Source: Hydrogenobacter thermophilus TK-6 (GTDB lineage: Bacteria > Aquificota > Aquificia > Aquificales > Aquificaceae). From it: a stretch of DNA of 64,000 bases. Location: the NCBI RefSeq assembly GCF_000010785.1, contig NC_013799.1, positions 1,240,001-1,304,000 of the forward strand, given 5' to 3'. How positions within the stretch are numbered: position 1 is the first letter of the stretch; every line of letters begins with the position of its first letter. Both the position numbers and the translations under genes were made by a program. Positions 55,633 through 64,000 of the stretch are shown in pieces. The notes under the pieces are model-generated. The model was not told where the DNA came from. It worked only from the letters and a program-made list of their open reading frames with translations, and made no database searches.

Positions 55633-55710
55633 AAAATTAACTCACTTTAGAAGTGTCCTTCGTGTGGCACCTTGTGCGCCATCGGACCCCTCTGGGGTCT
55701 TTTTTTTTTT
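55633..55710 (+). ncRNA. Putative small RNA, about 78 bases
   Basis: Bounded by the TTGACA-17-TATTTT promoter and a strong intrinsic terminator, with no coding frame. Inside, GCAC-CTT-GTGC forms a small hairpin (about 55668-55678). I do not match it to a known RNA family (checked by eye for SRP, tmRNA and RNase P signatures; 6S cannot be judged). Confidence 0.4.
55685..55710 (+). terminator. Strong intrinsic terminator (plus strand)
   Basis: GACCCC, loop TCT, GGGGTC, then eleven T's (55700-55710). The T tract provides two bases of the reversed purK stop codon. On the minus strand no T run follows the stem, so it terminates plus-strand RNA only. There is no plus-strand protein gene after the TlpA-like gene, which supports a small RNA here. 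Confidence 0.85.
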
Positions 55711-56785
55711 ATATTCTCTGGTGCAGAAGTTCAAGGATGCTTTTTATCTTTTCTGCCACTTGCTCTTGCGTTTCTCCCACCACATTTATATGACCCATCT
55801 TTCTTCTTTCTCTCTTCTCCTTGCCATACCAGTATAGTTTAGCTCCCTCCATGGAGAGGATGCCTTCCATGTCCATGTCTTCAAGAGATATACCCAGCAG
55901 ATTTACCATACCGGAAGGTAGCTTTAGCTTTGTGGAACCCAATGGGAGGTCCGCTATGGCTCTGAGAAGATTCTCAAACTGGGATGTGTAGCATCCATCC
56001 AGCGTGTAATGACCAGTATTGTGAGGTCTTGGAGCCATCTCGTTTATCAGTACTTTACCATCCTTGCAGAAAAAGAACTCAACAGCTAAAAGACCTACAA
56101 GGTTTAGGTCAGACATGAGAGATGTAATTATGTCTTCTGCCTCTTTTATCTGTATGTTTTTGGTGTAGTTGTATAAAAGTATGCCACCATCGTGGTAGTT
56201 TACCGTGATAGGATAAACTCTTACTTGGCCTCTTTTGTTTCTTACGCCTATCAGTGAGAATTCAAAGAGGAAGTCTACAAACTCTTCTATGAGAAAGTTC
56301 TCTTGGGGAGAATGGTTTTTTAGCACCTCCTCTATCTGTGAAGTATGCTCTATTTTGTATTGCCCCTTTCCGTCATAACCAAGTTTCTCAGATTTTACTA
56401 TAGCTGGAAGCCTAAACTCTTTTAGCTCATGAAGTAAATCTTTAGCCTTTGCAAAGCTAAAATGGGCTGTAGGATACCCCATTTTTCTGTAAAAACTCTT
56501 CTCCTCTATGCGACTCCTTTTGAGCTTAAGTATATGGTGTGAGGGGACTAAAAGATGAGATACTGCCTCTATGAGGGACTCTTCTATGTGTTCAAATTCG
56601 CATGTGACCACATGGCAGTTTTTTGCAAAAACCTCCACCTGCTCTGGTGTAAAGACAGCATCTGCCACTCTGCAGGCAGGTGCTTTTGGATCACTATCAA
56701 GGACAAAAAACTCAAAGCCTAACTTTCTTCCCTCCAATACGGTCATCCATCCTAACTGACCACCTCCCAGTATGCCTATCCTCAT
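55709..56785 (-). CDS. purK: N5-carboxyaminoimidazole ribonucleotide synthetase
   Basis: 358 residues, ATP-grasp enzyme of purine synthesis that carboxylates AIR. N-terminal GILGGGQLGWMTVLEGRKLG in two parts (GILGGGQLGWM), VTCEFEHIE, VKSEKLGYDGKGQ and NEMAPRPHNTGHYTLDGC, all typical. Start overlaps the stop of the flavoprotein gene by one base (TGATG). Its stop lies in the T tract of the plus-strand terminator. purB and purF are nearby but not contiguous; purE is not seen. Confidence 0.95.
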   Translation of the reverse strand: MRIGILGGGQLGWMTVLEGRKLGFEFFVLDSDPKAPACRVADAVFTPEQVEVFAKNCHVVTCEFEHIEESLIEAVSHLLVPSHHILKLKRSRIEEKSFYRKMGYPTAHFSFAKAKDLLHELKEFRLPAIVKSEKLGYDGKGQYKIEHTSQIEEVLKNHSPQENFLIEEFVDFLFEFSLIGVRNKRGQVRVYPITVNYHDGGILLYNYTKNIQIKEAEDIITSLMSDLNLVGLLAVEFFFCKDGKVLINEMAPRPHNTGHYTLDGCYTSQFENLLRAIADLPLGSTKLKLPSGMVNLLGISLEDMDMEGILSMEGAKLYWYGKEKRERRKMGHINVVGETQEQVAEKIKSILELLHQRI

Positions 56786-58491
56786 CAGTACTTCCTTTCT
56801 GCAGGCTGATACTTAAGTATCCTTACAGGTATATAATCTATGATGAGCTTGTCTCCCCTTTGCCTGATTATGGTGTGTTTTAAAAAGTTCTCATCATCTC
56901 TCTCAGGGTAATCCTCTCTGTAATGTCCTCCTCTTGATTCTCTTCTGTGGAGTGCCGCATATGCAACTGCTCTGGCAATTTCCAACATGTTTCTAAGCTC
57001 CATAAGCTCTATCAAATTGGTGTTAAACACCTTTGACTTGTCTACTACGGGAATTTTTTCCCACCTTTCCAAAAGGTCTGATAGCTCTGCATAGGCAGAC
57101 AGAAGCGATTTCTCATCTCTAAATATGCCCATCTTTTCCCAAGTTATCTCTCCCATCCTCTTCCTTATGTTAGCGAGCTTTTCGTTGCCTTCCCTTTTCA
57201 TGAGTTTCTGTACATACTCGTATCCTAACTTCTCTTCCCCTTCTGTTAGAGGAAGATGGTCCACATATTTGGCGTATTCCCTCGCCGCTATCCCGCAGAA
57301 TTTGCCAAAGACCAAAAGCTCCACTAAGGAGTTGCCACCGAGTCTGTTGGCTCCGTGTACAGATACGCAAGCAGCTTCACCTACCGCATAAAGCCCCTCA
57401 AGAGGTGTGGAAGATGTAATGTGATTCTCTATATGTATGCCACCCATACAGTAGTGAGCAGTTGGTCTTATGGGTACAAGGTCAGTGATAGGGTCAACTC
57501 CTTCAAAGTCTATGGCAAGCTGGCGCACCTGAGGAAGCCTCTCCCTTATCTTCTCCTCACCCAAGTGTCTTAAATCTAAGTAAACATATGCAGAAGTCCC
57601 TTCTCCTACACCCCTTCCCTCCCTTATCTCATACTCTATTGCTCTTGAGACTAAATCTCTGGGTGCCAGTTCCATCTTTTCGGGTGCGTAGCGCTGCATA
57701 AAGCGCTCTCCAAGTTTATTCAAAAGGTATCCTCCCTCACCACGACAGGCTTCTGATAGAAGTATACCCGTCTTGGCAAGCCCAGTAGGATGAAACTGAA
57801 TGAATTCTATATCTTTTAAAGGAATCCCGTTGCGCAGAGCCACAGCAACCCCATCGCCAGTGTTTCCCACCGCGTTGGTGCTCCTTTGCCAGTATATCCT
57901 TGCAAATCCCCCAGTGGCTATAACCACCGCTTTGGCCTTCAAAGTCAGCACTTCACCGTTCTTTATATCATATACGCTTACTCCCTTCACCCTATGACCG
58001 TTATGAAGGAGGTCTATGAAAAAGAACTCGTTGTAAAAATCTATATTCTCCTTAGAGAGGGCCTGCTCAAACAGGGTATGCAGTATAACATGTCCTGTTC
58101 TGTCCGCAGAAAAGACGGTTCTTGGAAAGGATGCACCACCAAAGGGTCTTTGTGCTATCCTTCCGTCGGGAAGCCTTGAAAAGGGCACTCCCCATCTGTC
58201 AAGCTCGTATATAACATCAGGAGCATTCTCACACATAAAAAGCACAGCATCTTGATCAGCAAGGAAATCAGAACCCTTTATGGTATCGTAAGCGTGCATC
58301 TCAGGACTGTCATCTTTTATAACATTCCCAAGGGCAGCATTCACACCGCCTTGCGCCGCACCAGTGTGAGAGCGTGTAGGATATACCTTTGAAACTACAG
58401 CAACCTTTATATTGGGATCCCTTGCACATTCTATGGCAGTGCGTAGCCCAGCACCACCCGCACCAATAATCACAATATCGTAAGCTCTCAT
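56785..58491 (-). CDS. Succinate dehydrogenase / fumarate reductase flavoprotein subunit
   Basis: 568 residues. FAD site DIVIIGAGGAGLRTAIE, flavin-linking His region TRSHTGAAQGGVNAALGN in the usual place (RSHTGAAQGG), substrate site QFHPTGL, catalytic HANRLGGNSL, with ARDLVSRAIEYEI (shown as APRDLVSRAI). In Aquificaceae the likely physiological direction is fumarate reduction in the reductive TCA cycle. The iron-sulfur and membrane subunits are not adjacent. TAAAAT lies 10 bases before the ATG. Confidence 0.92.
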   Translation of the reverse strand: MRAYDIVIIGAGGAGLRTAIECARDPNIKVAVVSKVYPTRSHTGAAQGGVNAALGNVIKDDSPEMHAYDTIKGSDFLADQDAVLFMCENAPDVIYELDRWGVPFSRLPDGRIAQRPFGGASFPRTVFSADRTGHVILHTLFEQALSKENIDFYNEFFFIDLLHNGHRVKGVSVYDIKNGEVLTLKAKAVVIATGGFARIYWQRSTNAVGNTGDGVAVALRNGIPLKDIEFIQFHPTGLAKTGILLSEACRGEGGYLLNKLGERFMQRYAPEKMELAPRDLVSRAIEYEIREGRGVGEGTSAYVYLDLRHLGEEKIRERLPQVRQLAIDFEGVDPITDLVPIRPTAHYCMGGIHIENHITSSTPLEGLYAVGEAACVSVHGANRLGGNSLVELLVFGKFCGIAAREYAKYVDHLPLTEGEEKLGYEYVQKLMKREGNEKLANIRKRMGEITWEKMGIFRDEKSLLSAYAELSDLLERWEKIPVVDKSKVFNTNLIELMELRNMLEIARAVAYAALHRRESRGGHYREDYPERDDENFLKHTIIRQRGDKLIIDYIPVRILKYQPAERKY

Positions 58492-58533
58492 GGTAAGAAT
58501 AATTTTAACCTCACTTGTTGGAACAAAGGACTC

Positions 58534-59187
58534 TTAGATGATCTTTAGCACATAAAAGGTAAGCACGAGACAGGCTAAAAATATGATGGCTCCGTAAGTT
58601 TTGTAAAGCCATGTATGCGTTCTATAGTAACCAGCATCCACCTGCCTTATAGTTCTATAAAAGTTTATGGTGCCTATTACCAGCGTAAAAAGTCCTATGA
58701 GTATTATGAAGACACCTATACCTACGAGGCTTCTGTGATCACCTTTCAGATGTATGTTAAAAACCCTTTCCAGCTGTTCCAAGAAAAACTCAAACTTCTC
58801 AATAACAAAGCCAAAGACTATGAGAGCTATGGAAGTTCTTATCCAAGCTAAGAAGGTCCTTTCTGCAGCCATGTAAATCCTCGGGTCTGTGACTTCTTTT
58901 GGAGACACTTCTATACCTCCTTCTATGTATTTTATGTCAAAATAAAAGGTGATTATACCTGCAACGATAAATAAAGTTCCTACTATGGACAGACCTATAG
59001 CTACATGCTCCAATAGTACCGATACATGTATTTTCTGCGTAATGTCAGCAAGCACTTCCAGCTTTCTTAGGAAAACCGCAAAGGACAGAGTGTAAAGAGA
59101 AAACCTTATATAGCCTAAGTAAGTTCTCTCAACAGACATGTATATACGTGCATCCTTTGCGGACGGAAGGCGCTTAGCTATCAGCAT
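58534..59187 (-). CDS. Duplicated DUF202 membrane protein
   Basis: 217 residues containing two DUF202 units in tandem: DARIYMSVERTYLGYIRFS at about 12-30 and DPRIYMAAERTFLAWIRTS at about 102-120, each followed by hydrophobic helices (total about six). Single DUF202 proteins (YidH type) are about 110 residues, so this is an internal duplication. Function unknown. It overlaps the end of purB by 7 bases on the same strand. Confidence 0.82.
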   Translation of the reverse strand: MLIAKRLPSAKDARIYMSVERTYLGYIRFSLYTLSFAVFLRKLEVLADITQKIHVSVLLEHVAIGLSIVGTLFIVAGIITFYFDIKYIEGGIEVSPKEVTDPRIYMAAERTFLAWIRTSIALIVFGFVIEKFEFFLEQLERVFNIHLKGDHRSLVGIGVFIILIGLFTLVIGTINFYRTIRQVDAGYYRTHTWLYKTYGAIIFLACLVLTFYVLKII

Positions 59188-60488
59188 GACCCAAATACCT
59201 TTTGGTATATGTAATCCACATTTTTTAAGTAGCTACGGGGATCTGTTATCTCTTCTATCTCCTGGGGGGTAAGCCACCGAGAGACTTCTTCGTGAGAGAG
59301 TAAGATATCCTTGAAGAGTGTTTTTTCCTCCCAACTTTTCATGGCGCACTTTTGAACAAGGTCGTAGGCTCTGTCCCTTGCCATACCTTTTTCCATGAGT
59401 TTCACAAGCACCTTGGAAGATGCGTAAAGTCCATAGGACAGGTCCATATTTTTTAGCATTCTCTCCCTGCTCACAACAAGACCTCTTAATATTTCTAGAA
59501 AGATGTTTAGCATGTAATCCAAGGCTATGGTGGCGTCTGGAATGATGATCCTCTCTGCTGAAGAGTGGGATATGTCCCTTTCGTGCCACAGCACCATGTT
59601 TTCAAGAGCTACAAGGAGATTAGACCTTACCACTCTTGCAAGACCGCATATGCGCTCTGCGTGTATGGGATTCTTTTTGTGAGGCATGGCGGAGGATCCT
59701 CTCTGTCCCTCTGTAAAAGGCTCCTGAAGTTCCAACACTTCCGTCCTTTGCAGGTGTCTTATTTCTGTGGCAAACTTCTCAAGGGATGTGGCGGTGCAAG
59801 CAATAGCATACATAAGGTCTGCGTGTCTGTCCCTGTGTACCACCTGAGTGCTGGCAGGTTCCGCCTTTAGTCCCAGCTCCTCAAGGGCAAGCTTTTCAAC
59901 CTCTGGGTCAATGTTAGAGTAAGTGCCTACAGCACCTGAAAGCTTACCGTAAGATACGCTATTGTAAGCTCCTAAGAGCCTATCTTTGTTTCTTTTCATC
60001 TCGTCATACCAAACTGCAAACTTCACTCCAAGAGTTATAGGTTCTGCATGCACTCCGTGCGTTCTACCCATCATGATGGTATCTTTGTGTTCAAAGGAGA
60101 GTCTTTTTAGCTCTTCAAGCACATCTTCCACATCTTTGATTATTATGCTTAGCGCTTCTCTCATCTGAAGAGCCAAAGCTGTATCCACCACATCGGAGGA
60201 GGTAAGCCCCATGTGGAAGTAATGCGAGTATGAAGGTATCTGCTCTGATATGGCGGATATAAAGGCGAGCATGTCGTGCTTGTAAACCTTCTCATACTCT
60301 TTTATTTTCTGAAGCACCTCTTCGTTCACATACACGCTGTTTTTAATATTCATGAGAGCCTCTGAGGGTATCCTGCCAAGCTTTGCCCAGGCGTTGCAAA
60401 CTGATAGCTCTACCTCAAGCCACTTTTTGAACTTATTCAGCTCAGACCAAACTCTTCCTATCTCCTCTCTTGTGTAGCGCTCTATCAT
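59181..60488 (-). CDS. purB: Adenylosuccinate lyase
   Basis: 435 residues. Fumarase/aspartase superfamily: GRTHGVHAEPITLG, the signature GSSAMPHKKNPIHAERI read as SSAMPHKKNP, and KLSGAVGTYSNID. Works twice in purine synthesis (SAICAR cleavage and adenylosuccinate cleavage). TAAGAT lies 9 bases before its ATG. The next gene downstream is the DUF202 protein. Confidence 0.95.
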   Translation of the reverse strand: MIERYTREEIGRVWSELNKFKKWLEVELSVCNAWAKLGRIPSEALMNIKNSVYVNEEVLQKIKEYEKVYKHDMLAFISAISEQIPSYSHYFHMGLTSSDVVDTALALQMREALSIIIKDVEDVLEELKRLSFEHKDTIMMGRTHGVHAEPITLGVKFAVWYDEMKRNKDRLLGAYNSVSYGKLSGAVGTYSNIDPEVEKLALEELGLKAEPASTQVVHRDRHADLMYAIACTATSLEKFATEIRHLQRTEVLELQEPFTEGQRGSSAMPHKKNPIHAERICGLARVVRSNLLVALENMVLWHERDISHSSAERIIIPDATIALDYMLNIFLEILRGLVVSRERMLKNMDLSYGLYASSKVLVKLMEKGMARDRAYDLVQKCAMKSWEEKTLFKDILLSHEEVSRWLTPQEIEEITDPRSYLKNVDYIYQKVFGSC

Positions 60489-60537
60489 AGATAGAATATC
60501 TTAATACGCTTTTAAGTGGATGGGAAGATGGCTTTAG

Positions 60538-61020
60538 CTATTCCTTTAAATCTCTGCTCATAGCTTTCTCGTAAGTGTATGGGCATTCTTCTGGGATGTG
60601 GAATTTGTTTGGGTCATATCCGTTCTTCTTAAGCCAATATTCAAGATCTCGTCTTGCCCACTTCCATGCAGTGGTTAATTCAAGAGGCAGTTTGTTTCTC
60701 AGGCTGGGATACCTATCAAATAGCTTTAATATCTCTTTTCTTGCATTTTCCACGCCCCATATCCAGCTTCTACTCGCATACTCTCCCCCCGCTAATTTTC
60801 TGAGGTTGTCCCACTTGTAAAGATGCTCCAAAATTCTCGCAAGCTGGCTTATACAAGCATCAAGATGTCTATTTGCCATATCTTCTATCTCCTCTAAGAG
60901 GTTCTCCCAGTCCACAAGATGGTAAGCCTTCTCTTTAAGAAGTTGCAGGTTTATCTCAGCCCACAGAGGGAAGTCCTCGTCGTATAGCTTTTTGAGTTCT
61001 TCTTTGCTGAGTGTTCTCAT
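60538..61020 (-). CDS. DUF29 family protein, copy 2
   Basis: 160 residues, close paralogue of the protein at 4022-4516: LYDEDFPLWAEINLQLLKEKAY and DWENLLEEIEDM are nearly unchanged, and it ends with ECPYTYEKAMSRDLKE. The differences concentrate in the middle. Unlike copy 1, it stands alone, with TACATT 6 bases before its ATG. Two diverging copies on opposite strands suggest an older duplication with retention. No function known. Confidence 0.85.
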   Translation of the reverse strand: MRTLSKEELKKLYDEDFPLWAEINLQLLKEKAYHLVDWENLLEEIEDMANRHLDACISQLARILEHLYKWDNLRKLAGGEYASRSWIWGVENARKEILKLFDRYPSLRNKLPLELTTAWKWARRDLEYWLKKNGYDPNKFHIPEECPYTYEKAMSRDLKE

Positions 61021-61085
61021 AGTGAAAATGTATTACCTTTTTAAAGCTCAGGCAAGTTCTTAGAGTACGCTTTATATTCTTATGT

Positions 61086-64000
<2,915 letters not shown>

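Larger units (their letters stand above)
55461..55708. other. 248-base non-coding gap between convergent genes, likely small RNA(s)
   Basis: The only substantial gap between convergent protein genes in the window; the others overlap or abut. It holds, in order on the plus strand: an 11-base-period CTTAA-type array (55467-55515), a putatively transcribed stretch with a CTGAG/CTCAG stem (55534-55563 area), a hairpin with T run (55593-55616), a TTGACA-17-TATTTT promoter (55598-55626) and a strong terminator (55685-55710). No protein-coding frame of any length. Small RNA genes of about 80-90 bases are the simplest reading; I do not recognise their family. Confidence 0.5.

Noticed and set aside
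55520-55710. 6S RNA (known near purK in some bacteria)
   Set aside because: I could not draw the long rod with central bubble or pair the two ends, and the region contains an internal terminator-like hairpin and promoter. Left as an unassigned small RNA.

Overview
The window is a bacterial chromosome segment, almost certainly from the Aquificaceae (the Hydrogenobacter / Thermocrinis / Aquifex relatives). I base this on gene content, not on a database search. The evidence is: a two-subunit biotin carboxylase pair of the 2-oxoglutarate carboxylase type (cfiA/cfiB) used in the reductive TCA cycle; a fumarate-reductase-type flavoprotein; a selenocysteine-containing SelD with Sec at position 13; ATP synthase subunit c with a cleavable signal peptide; rpmH followed directly by yidD and yidC with no rnpA; the metal-type KDO-8-phosphate synthase; ThyX; (R)-citramalate synthase; and extreme gene packing. 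LPS genes (kdsA, two family-9 glycosyltransferases) and an outer-membrane barrel indicate a Gram-negative envelope.

Layout. 1-4.5 kb: end of dxs, a sugar-nucleotide epimerase, a P-type cation ATPase and a DUF29 protein. 4.5-14.5 kb: dnaG, cimA, ctpA, tsaD, a Nudix hydrolase, thrC, tsaC, thyX, yicC and tRNA-Gly(GCC). 14.6-21 kb: a DUF255 protein, atpB-atpE, rpmH-yidD-yidC and the recoded selD. 21-25.3 kb is the most accessory-looking part: a leader mini-ORF, a large beta-helix lipoprotein with internal repeats and a C-terminal sorting-like tail, and a second lipoprotein. 25.3-31.5 kb: moaD, a heptosyltransferase-like gene, a cluster of unknowns with a SLOG-type Rossmann protein, an HDAC-family deacetylase, two tandem copies of a small Trp-rich protein, and ygfZ. 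31.5-38 kb: thiO-osmC-cfiB-cfiA, a third Trp-rich paralogue, and pheA. 38-47 kb: mscS-slipin-DUF58, another family-9 glycosyltransferase, and an mnmA-rlmB-small exported protein-porin-znuA-znuB metal-uptake string. 47-55.5 kb: a cytochrome c, ftsY, nuoA, nuoB, fused nuoCD, then queC, an SDR reductase, a second threonine synthase and a TlpA-like lipoprotein. 55.46-55.71 kb is the only real gap between convergent genes; it holds an 11-bp-period repeat array, a promoter and two terminator-like hairpins, so probably one or two small RNAs. 55.7-64 kb: purK, the fumarate-reductase-type flavoprotein, a double DUF202 protein, purB, a second DUF29 copy, purF, kdsA and glyQ, which runs off the right edge.

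How it works together. The visible metabolism is autotrophic and biosynthetic: reductive TCA carbon entry (CfiAB, FrdA), electron transport (NuoA, B, CD, cytochrome c, F0 subunits), amino acids (CimA, ThrC x2, PheA), purines (PurB, F, K), tRNA modification (TsaC, TsaD, MnmA) and envelope building. The regulatory style is the most unusual feature. At about 20 genes a TATAAT-like -10 hexamer ends only 5-10 bases before the start codon, which predicts leaderless or nearly leaderless mRNAs. Several divergent pairs share 15-30 bp, in one case a single self-complementary ATTATAAT. Almost all convergent pairs overlap at their 3' ends.
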